Source: Mnemiopsis leidyi (lineage: Eukaryota; Ctenophora; Tentaculata; Lobata; Bolinopsidae). Taken from it: a stretch of DNA of 64,000 nucleotides. The stretch covers positions 402,294-466,293 of the forward strand of contig JH152989.1 of NCBI GenBank assembly GCA_000226015.1, written 5' to 3'. Below the pieces are notes generated by a model. It made no database searches, was not told the origin of the DNA, and was given only the letters and a program-made list of their open reading frames with translations. A program made the position numbers and the translations under genes. Below are positions 1 to 11,880 of this stretch, one piece after another. The number at the start of each line of letters is the position of its first letter. Within the stretch, counting starts at the first letter, position 1.

Positions 1-514
1 AATTCAGGAGGATATCCTTGATTTCTTTCTTGGAAGTCTCGTCTACAAACTTCTGATAGTAAGCTACGAGAGACTTGGAGATGGCTTGTCTGATAGCGTA
101 CACTCGGGCAGTAGCTCCACCACCTGGTAAACAGATACAGGGTTTAATTAGAGGTACCAAGAAGTAGCTCGATTAAAAACTGGTGCAATGTTTAGGCTCC
201 GGTTTTAATGGCAAGTCCTAATTCATTTGGATAAATTGTCACTGAATGGCCGAGAATTGCATTAACAAAATCCAGAAAAAAAAACTAAATTACACAAACT
301 GACCTCTGACTCGGATCCTGATGTCAACACCCTCGAATCTCTTCTTTCCGAGCAGCAGGATAGGCTCCAACACCTTGTATCTGAGGGCGGAGGGTTCCAG
401 AAGGTCGATTGGGACACCGTTAACTTTGATCATTCCATTTCCTTCTTTGGTGTAAGCTACAGCTGTGGCGGTCTTCTTGCGACCAAACACTTGGACTGAT
501 TTGGGAGGTGCCAT
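1..514 (-). CDS. RPS16: 40S ribosomal protein S16 (uS9), 3' part cut by window edge
   Basis: Cytosolic small-subunit ribosomal protein uS9. Exon 1 spans 304-514 and starts [20 protein letters not shown]. It is spliced in phase 1 (G split) to an exon at 1-123 that reads [20 protein letters not shown] and on to KKEIKDILL, the expected uS9 sequence. The donor (gtcagt) and acceptor (ccag) are canonical. The last roughly 30 codons, including the basic C-terminal tail that enters the ribosomal P site, lie beyond the left edge. The ATG at 514 sits in an agaagATGGC context, as is common for ribosomal protein genes. Family assignment is near certain; only the 3' end is missing. Confidence 0.96.
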
Positions 515-836
515 CTTCTCTCGGCTAAATGAGGGAGTTTGGTTAATGTCAATTAATAGAAATCAATGCAGTTTTGTAATAAAACTTATTAAACTATTAT
601 GAATATCGCGTGGTTCAGAAACACCTCAAAAATGAAAACAATGAGTGGCAGACATATTTAAAATAAAATACACGTTATCAAAATACAAACAAATATTTAC
701 AGACTGCAACTAAATCTTGAGGATATATGAGAAATCTCAGCTTATTAACTTAACTACGTCTCAATTCCAAGAAACACTACAGTACAGAAATCATTAACTC
801 GACAAATTTACACTCTCAGATAGATAATTGATCCCC

Positions 837-1412
837 TCATTCCACGGGGTCCTGAATTTTAGTTTGAAAGTTCACATTAATCCACCTATGAAGTACGGGG
901 TTCACCCCAGTAAACTGATCCACGTTGGGAAGTTTATCTCCCCCCTTCAGCAGTCTCAACAGTTCGTCAGACAGGGGCTCTGTCTTGTCATCATGTACAG
1001 TCAGTCTAGCTCCGGGGGGTACCGTCCTCTTCACCGTGTCCAGGACAATGTCCACCTCCGTCCCCGGAACTTCGCTAATCCGGATAATCCGGCGGTGTGT
1101 TTTCAGGAATATCGTCTCATCCAGCCGTCTGGAGTACTTGTTGGGAGGTTTCTTGACCTCTATTTTCTGTACGGTAGTAGGGAGGGCTACTCTCCCGTCC
1201 ACACTGTACCCCACTTGTCTGCAGTAGGTGGAGGTGTGTTTCAGGAACCTCTCCAGCGCCACGTCGTCGTGTCCCGACACGTGGAGGTGTAGCGCGAGGC
1301 GCAGCGAGGGCGCGTCGAAGTTGGTCTCGTAGGCGATCTCCGTCCTGTCGGAGAGGGGGCGGGAGTGGGGGAGGGTCAGGGAGCAGGCTCGCTTTGTCAG
1401 ATTTCGTAACAT
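837..1412 (-). CDS. MRPL48: mitochondrial ribosomal protein of the uS10 fold, probably mL48
   Basis: Single-exon ORF of 191 aa. The N-terminus is basic and Leu/Arg-rich (MLRNLTKRACSLTL), as in a mitochondrial targeting peptide. The body has the layout of the uS10 fold: LRLALHLHVSGHDDVALERF, then a strand containing KTHRRIIRISEVPGTEVDIV and VKRTVPPGARLTV, which correspond to the IEI...LDxVQxNLPxGV region of S10-like proteins. The adjacent gene on the same strand is a clear MRPS10. The S10-fold paralogue mL48 of the mitoribosomal large subunit is therefore the most economical assignment; a second divergent MRPS10 is the alternative. It ends at a TGA at 837-839. It is much shorter in gene structure than its five-exon neighbour. 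Confidence 0.68.
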   Translation of the reverse strand: MLRNLTKRACSLTLPHSRPLSDRTEIAYETNFDAPSLRLALHLHVSGHDDVALERFLKHTSTYCRQVGYSVDGRVALPTTVQKIEVKKPPNKYSRRLDETIFLKTHRRIIRISEVPGTEVDIVLDTVKRTVPPGARLTVHDDKTEPLSDELLRLLKGGDKLPNVDQFTGVNPVLHRWINVNFQTKIQDPVE

Positions 1413-1794
1413 TCTTCTAGAAGGAAGGTGTGCGATAAGAGGTGGAAGAGAATGGTTACAGTAAACATTCTAGTGATTATAAACAGCCAACAACAAAAAA
1501 TAGAATGTAGAGTCAGGTATTATTATAGCATTATCAAATACACAATTTTACATTACAAAATTTAACTTAACACATCAATAAAAATGTTTGTCTCTGAGCA
1601 AACAATACAAATAGGACAAAAGTTTATCACGAAATCTTTCTGAATCTATTCCAAAAAATTCTCAGCTTAAACAATTTATATCATTAATTAGATCGATTTA
1701 CACATAAAAATTTCTAAAAAGTCCGCAGATCGGTACCTTGACAACATGCCTGCAATACAGGTCGCCCAACAGTGAGGTGATGTCACGTTGGGTC
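1413..1794. other. intergenic, AT-rich, no gene seen
   Basis: About 380 bp between the MRPS10 stop and the mL48-like start. It is A/T-rich with no supportable ORF, and must hold the MRPS10 3' UTR and the promoter of the next minus-strand gene. No distinct motif was recognised. Confidence 0.5.
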
Positions 1795-3234
1795 CTAACT
1801 AGCTCCACTGCTATCGACACTCCGCAAGCTATCCAGGTCTCCCACCTCCTCCTTGACCATGTTGTTAGTCTCTGTGTAGAAGCTCTTCACAAAATCAAGA
1901 GGTAGCTCCGTAAGTCGCTCCTCAGTTACTGACATCGTAAGTCCTGGAGAAATAGAGAGATGTGAGTACAGAAGTGAGGGCACAGAGGGTGGGAGAAGGA
2001 GGGAAAACTGATAAGACAGCTTTGTCCTAGCGTCTTACCCTAACGTAAAAACTAATCGTTACCCCGGAACTAACCCTGTAAAGTCAACCTATTAATTATT
2101 AAATTTCATGGATCATGTCAACTATCAGTAATAGCAGCCCAACCCCGTCCCCTCTCTACAACATCTCTTACCAGCAGGAATGTTCCTCTGGACATAACTA
2201 AGAAACACATCAGCAGTAGTTCCGGAGATATCGTGTAGTATCAGTACTCGGTTCCACAAGTCTCTCTTGTATCTGTCTTTGTGTTTACCGTGTACTACAG
2301 GAGACTTGTTTACTGTGTACACCCTGTAAGTCAATTAAAGGTTTAATAATCGAAATGTTAAAGTTTCAAGCGTCCAGAGTTAGACAGAAGAACCAGTTCT
2401 GATTGAAACTATCAGTACCGAACACTTCTGAACTCCTCACAAGAATACATTTAACTACAACGAAGTTCACATACCCAGTCCTCAGTTTGCCAGGTTCCAT
2501 GGAGGTCTGTATCTCGAGACACTCAGCAGTGAAGTGGGAGTAGATGAAGTAGCTACGGAGAGTACTGTAGCAGCTACACTTCATGGACAGTACCAGTCTA
2601 CTCACATACCGCTCTTCCGCTGGGTCTATCTCCTCCTGATTGGGGTTGTCTCTTGGAGATAAGGGGAGTCATTCTAGTACAGCAAGATTTATGAGGATCA
2701 CAATCAGATCAAATAAGAGTAAAACAATGATAATTCAGATGAAATACCCTCGATGAATCTAAAATCCTCACCCTTAGAGCGGACTTCTCGAGCAGCTCCA
2801 CGTCAGCAGAGTATCGTCTGGGATCTAGAGTGTGCCTGTGTTTTACGTACAAGTGTGGGTGAATTCTATCGTACTGGGAGTCTGATCTCTTGTCTGCCTC
2901 TCTGCTTGTGTATGGAACTTGGGCAGGGATCTGGGATTTAATCTCACTCGGGTCGAACTCTACCTGCAAGGGTGTCAAGTCAGTAGGAGTGGAGAGGTTT
3001 GTTATTACAAGTAACTTGTTAAAAATCTTGGGATCAGCAGATCATTAGAGGTAGGGGTACAAGGAGGACAGTCGATAATCTACTTACCACTTCTGCAGTT
3101 AGTTTAGCTTTCCCAGCTTTAGTGCCAACAGAACGAACACATAAACTACTGTAAGAAGGTAGTGTACCTGAAGTTAACACTGGAACTACATCTGAAGTCC
3201 ACACTCCTAATCTACATAGTGTGTGACGTAGCAT
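1795..3234 (-). CDS. MRPS10: mitochondrial 28S ribosomal protein S10 (uS10m), five exons
   Basis: Reconstructed exons are 3088-3234, 2772-2963, 2475-2635, 2172-2323 and 1795-1943. All junctions are GT-AG and the phases close to 266 codons plus stop. The start at 3234 gives an Arg-rich presequence (MLRHTLCRLGVWTSDVV). The uS10m core is unmistakable: ERYVSRLVLSMK, CYSTLRSYFIYSHFTAECLE, KSPVVHGKHKDRYKRDLWNR and HDISGTTADVFLSYVQRNIP, matching the human HIYKKHRVQYEMR...[20 protein letters not shown] block. The second exon carries a longer hydrophilic stretch than I expect for vertebrate MRPS10. The acidic tail (VKEEVGDLDSLRSVD) resembles the acidic end of other animal proteins of this family. The tandem position next to an mL48-like gene is notable. 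Confidence 0.9.
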
Positions 3235-3922
3235 TGCTATACAGGGGTGTTTAGTTAGTATTGGAGAGGTGAGAGAAGAGGGGGAGAAGTGAATGTTTGA
3301 CCGGGCATGTGAGGAAAACAATAAAACAAAGCAAGTTCTGAAAGTCTAAAATAAACAAAATTTTCTCCCTGAGCCAATATATAACAAAAAATTATTTCAT
3401 AGACAAAAACAAGTCCTTTATAAAAGTTTTCTGTATTTTGAAACAGCTTAAAGTTAAGAATGTTTTAAATGAACTACAATACATACGACCAGCTAAGAAC
3501 AAATAGAAACTAAGAATTTCTGTAAAAATCCCCAAATATAATTTCTAAACATGACATTGCTAAAATTGTGCTAATACCATATCTAAAACTAAAACGTTTA
3601 TTTCACAATATTTACAGACACAAATTAATTTTGAAATTTACAGAAAGCAATTGAAAATTATCAAAATATTCATGCGCATGTCTTCATATATGGGTCCAGC
3701 TCTTTCTATTTATTTTATCAAGTTAGTAAGATGGTCTGGTTAACTAGGTGAACTTAAGCTTATCATATGTTAATATAATGTTGTGATGTTGCATTGCTTA
3801 GAAGTATTATCTTATAAATGATGAATAAAAGTAAAAGAAATGATTAAGACAAAAAATTATTGCATCAAGCAAATTTCAAAAAAGAATACAACTTTTAAAG
3901 AGCCTAGAACTGAGAGCTAAGA
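3235..3922. other. intergenic, AT-rich, between GARS1 3' end and MRPS10 promoter
   Basis: About 690 bp, very A/T-rich, no supportable ORF. A palindromic catgcgcatg (about 3672-3681) resembles an NRF1-type core, a motif common in promoters of mitochondrial genes. It lies about 440 bp upstream of the MRPS10 start, so any role is speculative. Confidence 0.45.
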
Positions 3923-6900
3923 TCAGTTACTAGATTCTTGAGCTAGGAATTCAGGATATTTCTGTTTGGCATCTTGCCAAGATATCTGATCAGTACACAA
4001 CTTATTTATCAGATCTGCAGTTTCTGACACCGGTACTCGTATCTGGGGAGTAGTGAAGTGAGGAGGATGGTGAGTCACCGAGATCAGATGTTGTATCGTA
4101 CAATAATGGACAGTGTTATACTTATAAACAGAATTATACTTATAAACAATACAACGTACTGACATACAATAAAACGTGTGATGTGTACAGAATATTCTTA
4201 CCTGGCTGCAACTGTTTCGATCTCTGACTGTTACAGTTTGTTGTTTCACCGTATCAAAGTCGATTGTAATCCCGAAAGGAATCCCTATCTCATCAGTTCG
4301 AGCGTATCTTCGTCCTATCGACCCGGAGGAGTCTTCCACCTGATGTTGAAAAGAATTAGGAGATCGCAATGGAAGCTAATTGAAAGCGGGGGTAAAAATT
4401 ACAAATAATAAAAGATGACCAAACGATAAAGTTGAATGTTAATGGACGTAGAACTTCAACAGAAAACTTTTCAAGAAGACATACCTTGTTGGGAATGCCG
4501 AGTTTTCTAAGAGCAGCACTGAGTTCTTCAACGTAAGGGACAAAGTCGGCGGTGGAGCTGAGAGGGAGGACAGAACACTTGGTAGGGGCGATCAGGGGAG
4601 GTAGGTCTAGCCAGGTCCTCTTCTCATCGTTCTCCCGTACCTTGAAGTTACACTCGAGGATGCAGTAGAGGATCCGGCCGATACCGAAGGACGGTTCCAC
4701 CACACTGGGTACAAACTCTCTGACATGTTCAGTTTTGGAGACTTTAGCAATACTTGTAACCATTGCTGGGGTGATGTCGTACGACTTATCTCCAACTGTC
4801 AGCTGAGAGAGGGTGAGATTAAGTTTAATTGCTTGAGATTTAATGTAGCAGGATAATATAAATGTTATTTGAAACTACAATCAGCAACGTCTGATTTAGT
4901 GATACCGGAAACTTCCCTAACCTTAAATATGTCAGATTCCAACTTCTGTTTCATCTGCAACTTCTCCTCATCCCCCATCTCATGAATAGCAGTGGTAACT
5001 CCTCCAGCCTCCTTCTTGAACGCTTTCCCGACAGCAGCCTTGTTCAACACCACCTCCACCACCTCGCGAGTAACGGGTGTGTCGAGTGTTTGTTTAGCTA
5101 CTAGCTTGGTAGAAGTCGCCTGAAGATGCAAACACTGGTGAGCCGATAAATTAAATTTTATTTTACACTCAAACACTAGAGAGATAACGTGATAGTCTTT
5201 ACAACGATATACAAATCTAAATCTTGGGGCCTCGAATCTGGGCAAATAAAAAGGATGCAGACTAGAAACACCCTCTTCTCTTCCTAGATGACGAACCTTG
5301 GAGTGGGCGTTAAGATCATAACAGCTCCTATCAGCACAGCCGACAATCTCTACCCAACCGTAGGTGGTCTTGCACTCCGCATCCCAGCAGTCACAGGCGT
5401 AGTGAGCCATCTCGTTTTGGAGATGCTGTCTGAACCGAAGATTCTTCTCAGGGATTCCCACAGCTGCCAAGTACTGGTGTATCCGCGCTATGAAATATCT
5501 GGGAGTAGAACTTCGTGAGGGACAGCGGTTTCAGAAATTCATGGTTTAAAGATTGAACGGTAAATTCAATAAATTTACTATCTACAGGTGAAACTAGGAT
5601 ATGAAAAGTTGGGACTATAACAATAAACACTAGAGAAACTGACCCCATGGTTTGACTCTTGATGATTCCCTTCTCCAGAGCCTCCCCAACAGACACGTGG
5701 TGAAGGTCAGTTCCCGCCATCTGCGCTTCACACGGGTAGAACTTGACCTTCACATCCTGCACGTTCTTGAACTTGGGGTGAGACTTGTCCTCAGGGTCCA
5801 GGAAGTGTTCGATCTCCGCCTGGGGAGAGGTTTTAGTCGAGGTGGTCTGTGAGGAAAGGACTTAATTTGTTCAGTGCTCGATATCTAGAAACAAGTTGAA
5901 CACATTGAACTTAAGAACGACGTGCCAACCTGGCAGAACTCTCTGACTCTGAGCAGGCCGGATCTGGGAGAAATCTCGTTTCTGAAGGACTGTCCGATCT
6001 GAGCTCCAGCAAACGGGATCTTATCTTGATTGTACTCCAGCAACCGCTTGTAGTTCACGAATATTCCCTGCGGACGATATGTCAATATCATCAAAAATGA
6101 TACAGTCAAAATCAAGTTCCACTTGCACTATTCAGATGTTTTAACATAAATCAAGTACAAAGTTGAAATCCGGTTCTTACCTGTGCTGTTTCAGGTCTCA
6201 TGAATCCCTTCACAAGTCCAGTAGGACCAATAGAAGTTCCGAACATGAGGTTGAACTCAGCAGGTTCAGAAAGATCGTTGTTGGTTACCGGAGCTTTACA
6301 TCCGTATTTCTGAATCAGCTCTCCGATTTCCTTCAGTCCGAAATTGTCGATCTGTCTAAGCACCGCATTCATCTCCTCCTTTGTCTCCTCCGTCAATCCC
6401 TTGCCTTCCAGCGCCTTCTCCAGGTGGGCCTCTAGGAGATGGTCGGCTCGGTAACAGTCCCCTGTCTTGACATCCTTCACCATTATATCAGTGAACCTCT
6501 CCACGTGACCGGAGGCTCTTAACACTGTCTCCGGGGTGAGCATGGTGCATTCCACCTCCAACATGTTCTCTTCCACCACAAAGTGATTCCTCCAGTAGTT
6601 AACCATGTTAGCTTTCAGAGCGCACCCGGCTGGTCCCAGATCGTAGAGACCCGCAATACCACCATACAGGGAGAATGCTGCTCCGTAGAAAAACCTTCTC
6701 TTCATGAGATTTTCAAACTTTGCGCGGTCTACTTTAGGCTCCTTCACGACGGATGCTTTCTCTGCGTTAGACAGGGCTAATTTCCTGATCTTTAGCTCGT
6801 CAATAGCCGCTGCAAGTTCGTCTGGGGAGGGGTTGGACTCCTTCAGTTTACGAACAATAGCTCCTTGCTGGGTTACTGCTGCTTTAAGCTCCTCCATTTG

Positions 6901-6984
6901 TGTAGCGGTGGGCATTCTACTGTAACAGAATAATCTTGAGTGGTTAACAGATCGTACTCCGAGTCTTATGAGGCTCTTTAGCAT
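3923..6984 (-). CDS. GARS1: glycyl-tRNA synthetase, mitochondrial plus cytosolic form
   Basis: Class II aminoacyl-tRNA synthetase charging tRNA-Gly. Exons: 6181-6984, 5930-6067, 5644-5819, 5498-5297, 5119-4922, 4802-4485, 4339-4202 and 4042-3923; phases close to 697 codons. The first ATG (6984) opens an Arg/Leu presequence ([19 protein letters not shown]). A second ATG (6915; [14 protein letters not shown]) begins directly at the WHEP domain, so one gene can give mitochondrial and cytosolic enzymes, as in other animals. Class II landmarks follow: [36 protein letters not shown] (motif 2 side), [20 protein letters not shown]-type [38 protein letters not shown] (motif 3), then the anticodon-binding domain with DDSSG-like [20 protein letters not shown]. 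Length is close to the human enzyme. Certain. Confidence 0.97.
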
Positions 6985-7343
6985 ACACCTATTGAGAAGT
7001 AAATCATTAAACTGCATGCATATAAATAAATAATCAAGTAGGATTATGTATTTAATAGAAACAGTAACCACACATTAATTGGCTAGAAATCACATCTTTT
7101 GGAAACAATTAAAAGTTGAGAGTTGTGAAATTGAATAACAGTCTCAAATGAAGATGTAGTTTCAAGTTGTGAAACAAACAGGGCACAAAGAATAACAAGC
7201 CCATAGTCTCTGAGAAATTGCGTACATCTTTCATTCCATTTAGTCTGTTGTTCAGCGCAGTTTCTTTCTAATACTTCTGTGCCATTCTCAGATCACAAGA
7301 ACTTCTGTAGCAAAGAACTAGGGAGATGAAAAACAATACCCGC
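6985..7343. other. intergenic, GARS1 promoter side
   Basis: Short A/T-rich spacer between the EXOSC3 stop and the GARS1 start. An AG acceptor-like site (caatag at about 6988) immediately precedes the first GARS1 ATG, so a 5' UTR intron is possible. No ORF of interest. Confidence 0.4.
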
Positions 7344-8623
7344 TCATCCCAGAGCTCTGACAGTCTGTTTCAAAGTCATCACTGCGTCAGCTACACACAG
7401 ATATTCGCACCGCTTCAAGTAAATAGAAATAGCGACAGTGTGTTTATTGGTATCTGATCTGACCCAGACTCTACCGTTCATCCCTACACACAGTTCGAAC
7501 GATTTGAAGTGGTTGAAGAGAGGCTGAGTGAGGGGCGACTTGTGTTGCCGGAGTTTCCTGCTAAGTCCCAGAGAGCACTGTATTATATGGCCTCCTTCCA
7601 ATACCTGCATGTATTTGTAATGGGGCAAGGTGAAAAGGAGAGGTGACAACTTCAAGGTTTAACAATACACCGAAACCAATGTGGTTGGTGACGCTGTTGA
7701 AGGAAAATGTAGACAAAGATACGATGTGATGATGATAGTGGTCAGAAGGGAAACATACAAAAAACAAGCAACGAAGAAAGAAATACCTGAAGGCCGTTAG
7801 CTTTTCCCTTCTTGTTGACACAAGCAAGCTCAGGTTCCACATCTTTGTTGGCGGCTATAACCCTCGCAAACACAACGTTGCCAGGCTGGAGTGATGTAGA
7901 AACACAAGGTGAAATATTTGTGTAGTACAGGGTTACATCGGAATTGTCACTGTTTCCGGTACTGCAATTGTATAAAACTTTGCACGAAAGGAGCTATGGT
8001 AAAACATGCGTACTGTGTACCACACAACTGCACGGTACTGGGAACACATACCTTAAGTTCAGGTTTGTTTCGCTGTGTAGCCCCCTCAAACGCTATCGTA
8101 CTCATCATGGCAACATGAGCTCCACCTATGTCAACTCTGTACTCGTCCATTACTCGTCCTATTATGATACCGATAACGCGTTCTTCTAATACCGGCACGT
8201 ACCTGATCAGTTGGGTGTTACAGTTTTCCTTGAATACAGATAACATAGATATGTTTGTAGAGTGAGATACAACTGTGAAGCAGGGAAAGTTGTTCGTCAA
8301 ACACGCCACGTTGCAGACCCTACATATCTTTTATTAGTCTAAAGAGTAGATACCGTCTAAGATGTGATCCATCATTTGAACCCAGACAAAAATCAAATCC
8401 ACAGCAAAAAACGTCTATTCACTAACCTACGATTGTTCCTGTCGATCCATACAGATTTGTCGTTAGATTTGATAACTCCTGGTTTCGTACAAGTTACAGA
8501 GTTGTTTCTGAAAACCAGGCCAGGTCCAACGGTTAGATCTTTGTCTGGGGGAATGGCGAAACTGTCTCCACACACAACTATGCTTGGTTTATCCGGAATT
8601 TCTATCCTGGCTGTATCGGACAT
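7344..8623 (-). CDS. EXOSC3: exosome complex component RRP40
   Basis: S1/KH cap subunit of the RNA exosome, which binds RNA entering the processing channel. Exons: 8427-8623, 8052-8202, 7787-7885 and 7344-7604, all GT-AG, closing to 235 codons. The order matches RRP40: N-terminal strand (VGPGLVF...VIKSNDKSVWIDRNNRR), S1 domain (YVPVLEERVIGIIIGRV, VDIGGAHVAMMSTIAFEGAT, RNKPELKPGNVVFARV), then the KH-like domain with the RRP40 signature GMNGRVWVRSDT. NKDVEPELACVNKKGKANGL is also diagnostic. It is shorter than the human protein (275 aa) because the N-terminus is shorter. GC-rich tgcgcgcgcg and gcgcccgcgcac runs (about 8727-8815) upstream probably mark its promoter. Confidence 0.95.
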
Positions 8624-10283
8624 GACTATAATGAAGAAAGGTCACGTTAGATTGATAACAGACCAAAAGATGATAAAGAAAAAGAACCCGCGAATAAATA
8701 TTGACCAAAATTGACAAAATTCGGGTCGTGCGCGCGCGAAAAACACCCCGAGAAAAGTGTTTACTCGCTTGAGATTACAAAACTACCCACTAAAATGTCG
8801 TCTGCGCCCGCGCACTATTGCAAGAGTAGACCCTTATGAAGGTTACGTAGTCCAATTTACCTACACTTATGTTAATTGTATAGTGTTGTTTAACCCACAC
8901 TATCCTGAACGTCGATGGGGACCTGAATTTGTCATGCTACATAATACCACAGTGATAAAGCTGATAAAGCTTAAGTGGAAGAACAGTCGCATTCACATTA
9001 AGAATGCAGTTGATGACAACTTCACAACTACAAGAAAAGCGGCAATGCTGTAAAGTCTTTTTCGTTGGGACATGATAGTCTGACTAACCTGACGAAAAAC
9101 AGGCAAAATAGACATGAAAATGGACATCAAATAAGAACTATTCATTGATTGTATGATTTTAACACTGTCGTTCTGATATTCTACCTTAACAAGTATAAAA
9201 CACTTTGCTCATTTAGCATTACCCCACCCCCTTTCCATCTAGGACTGACGACGATAGAACGACAAGTCGACTATAAAAGCAAGCGCAAGGTGCATACTAC
9301 CCTTAGATTCATTGGTTTAAGTTCCTTAATCGGATGATATACAAAGCATAATTAAGTTCAAACTAATTATTATACTCAGCCGGAAAACCGTGATTGAGTG
9401 TTTAATGAGGACGGTCCCCATTAATAGATTTTGAATTATCCAGGAGCCCCTTAAGAATAACTGTTAAAGCCTGGGTGCAGGTGTAACAAAATATAAAAAT
9501 TAAAATCATGTCAAAAGGCAGCCACCAGTCAAAAATGTGGCAGAAATGAGAAGGAATTTGGGAAGACCTTCATGAGGAGAGTTTATAAAATTCGAGGAAC
9601 TTGCAGAATTCAAAACCTTCATCAAATTTTCTACCCCGTTTCAAAAGTTTATCACATCCCGTATTTCAAATTTTTTTGACTCCTGAATGCTGTCAAAATT
9701 CGAAACTAAAATCGAATACTGTCGGATAAAAGATAAACCGATTTATGATAAGCTGAAGGTAAAAGCACAATAATTAGAACACCAAGGTTAAAAAACTGCC
9801 CCTACGTGTTTGATGTTTCCCAGTCGAACTTTCGTGCGGTTCAAACTGCAGCTTCAGTAGCGCAGGAAATGTCGAAATTTCGCCATCTTTCATTCCACTA
9901 GCCAGTAGCCTACATAATGTATGTCAGATAACATCTATAAAATTAGTCGAATCACGTCTTTATCGATTAGAGGACATCTCTTTAGGGTCAGGTTTCAAAT
10001 GATTGCATGCAAGCGCCTCACTCAAGATCACATATAGTAAAAAGTTCTCACCAACTGCTGATTGGAAAAACAAGGACGTTATTTTGAATCACATTAAAAA
10101 AAGGCTAAGATGAGGATCAGGCCACGCTTGATTTTTGAATCACTCGAAATCCCATAAACTGTTGAATATATAAATTATTTCAGAGGGCCCTCTAAAAACG
10201 GCTGTACAGATTTCACTGAAACAGTGTCAGTCACCCTACCTAGATAATCAGAGAATATTTTGAGATTATGAAACGGTGTCTTT

Positions 10284-10380
10284 GCTATAAATAGGACTAT
10301 AAGGTATGTAAGCATCTTTTTTGTAACAAATTAGACATTGTTCAACATTATTTCAACAGGTATAACACCTGTATTAAAGT
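10284..10380 (+). repeat. interspersed repeat copy 1 (partner at 15671)
   Basis: The block starting tataaataggactataa and ending near acacctgt recurs at 15671-15775 inside an INTS1 intron, with shared islands ataaataggactataa, agacactgtt-like and cacctgt. Divergence is substantial, which suggests an old transposed element. No coding capacity is visible. Confidence 0.55.
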
Positions 10381-10810
10381 TTATTGTCAGGTGACAGGCC
10401 ACAAGCATTATTCTTAAAGAACTTTATAAACGTATAAAATAATCACCTAAATCTTAACTAATAAATCATAAATACTGATCAAAAACAATGTCAAAAAGTG
10501 ACGTCTCCCACAATAGATAAACCAGTGACTACTGCACAATAACTGCTACAACACGATTGGAGAAATAGATAAGCATTGACAATAAGCAGTTTTTGAATTG
10601 ATGCTAAACTAGTGTTCTAGAAGTTTTGTTGCCTCCATGTGCGATAAGATTTAATAAGATAACACACCGGCGCTCCCTTAATAAACTATTCCAGTCTAAT
10701 AAGGCGTACTCGCAGCAAATAAGATTTTGCGCACAGGTCCAGTGAACGCTCTTTTTAGCCAATAGGCTACTGTGTACCCCGGCTTTTGGCATGATAATGT
10801 ACTCTCCTTT

Positions 10811-10867
10811 TTTAAACAAGAATTGCGCCCGCTTTGTTTGGTCTCAGGCGGACGCTTAAGATTTCCA
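10811..10867 (+). repeat. interspersed repeat, partner at 21825-21878
   Basis: Begins tttaaacaagaattgcg and continues to a tcaggcg...cgct motif. The same order of motifs occurs at 21825-21878 just downstream of INTS1 (tttaaacaagaattgcgg, ccgcttt, gtcaggcgaccgct). About 55 bp of alignable sequence suggests a dispersed element end. Confidence 0.55.
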
Positions 10868-10946
10868 TCTCTCTTTTAGACTAGATACCGCTATGAAGTT
10901 ACAGCCATTGTAAACTTAATACTTAGCTAAATGATGATATTCATAC

Positions 10947-10993
10947 CCAGTCATCTTAACTGTTTTATTTCGTCTCTCCAACCAAAACAAAAG
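10947..10993 (+). repeat. foldback/MITE-like repeat, copy 1
   Basis: Contains gttttatttcgtctctc followed by aaccaaaacaaaag. A reverse-complement copy lies at 38333-38379, sharing about 45 bp including acccagtcat and ttaactgttttatttcg. A third copy at 44142-44213 has both inverted arms. Confidence 0.65.
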
Positions 10994-11106
10994 ATGATAT
11001 TCACATTTCACTACGAATTTTTGTAAAATAGATACCACAGTCCGCAATGAAGTAAGAGCAACGGCTAACTAAAACTAAAGCTAACTAAAACTCAAGCGTT
11101 TTGAAC

Positions 11107-11343
11107 GTTAAATTTAATAGTTATCACACTACCAAGCTGTTGGACCCAGAACGAAAGTCCACGCTACAATTACAATTTACAAAGACCAGGTGAAGCTAAA
11201 AGGTAGAAACGCTGAAAGGTAGAAACGCAAATTCGTTAAATTTAATAGTTATCACACTACCAAGCGCTTGGACCCTGAACGAAAGTCCACGCTACAATTA
11301 CAAAGACCAGGTGAAGCTCAAAGCTGAAAGGTAGAAACGCATT
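11107..11343 (+). repeat. 128-bp tandem duplication
   Basis: Two head-to-tail copies begin at 11107 and 11235 (gttaaatttaatagttatca). Both contain aacgaaagtccacgctacaa, aaagaccaggtgaagct and gaaaggtagaaacgc. They differ by a few substitutions and one small deletion, so the duplication is recent. Confidence 0.85.
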
Positions 11344-11880
11344 CAGACTTAATGGCGGCAACTCCGCGTCTAAAACTCTGCTGAGTGCTGCGCGTTCCTA
11401 AAACTCGGCATACCGTAAACGTGGGCGACACAGTGTCGGATCGCGGACGCAGTTACGTCCTTTCTTGTTGATTTATTTCTTGTGGTTGTAAAACCGTTCG
11501 CGGTTTCCTCCAGGGGATCATATCTTTTGTTCAGTACATCGTTGTTAAATCGTTTCTAAGTGTTAAATGTTAATTCGATGAGTTTTTGCTACAACAATCT
11601 ACAAGTACACAGACACCGATATTGTCGATTGTCCGCTATATTTTGCTAGCTATACCCGCAATCTTAAATCAATTCACATTTCCCCTGTCCTCACGTTACG
11701 TATTGAAATATAATTATTCAAAAAAAAGTATTCATATTAAGGCTTACGCGTCTATTCACCTTTAAATACCAAGATTTGGTGCACGTAGGAAGTAATTTCA
11801 GTCAGCAGTCAGTGTAATGCGCGGCGCATAATTTATTTTATCTGTTACGTAATTTAAATTACTTTACGTAGGAGCAGGTG

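Noticed and set aside
828-1292. Plus-strand ORF of 154 aa
   Set aside because: Shadow of the mL48-like gene on the minus strand.
1-8623. Operon or polycistronic unit for the minus-strand block
   Set aside because: Each gene has its own spacer of 350-700 bp and no trans-splice acceptor pattern was seen.
8757-9053. 98-aa plus-strand ORF near the EXOSC3 promoter
   Set aside because: No family similarity, no splice context, composition like random AT-rich sequence.
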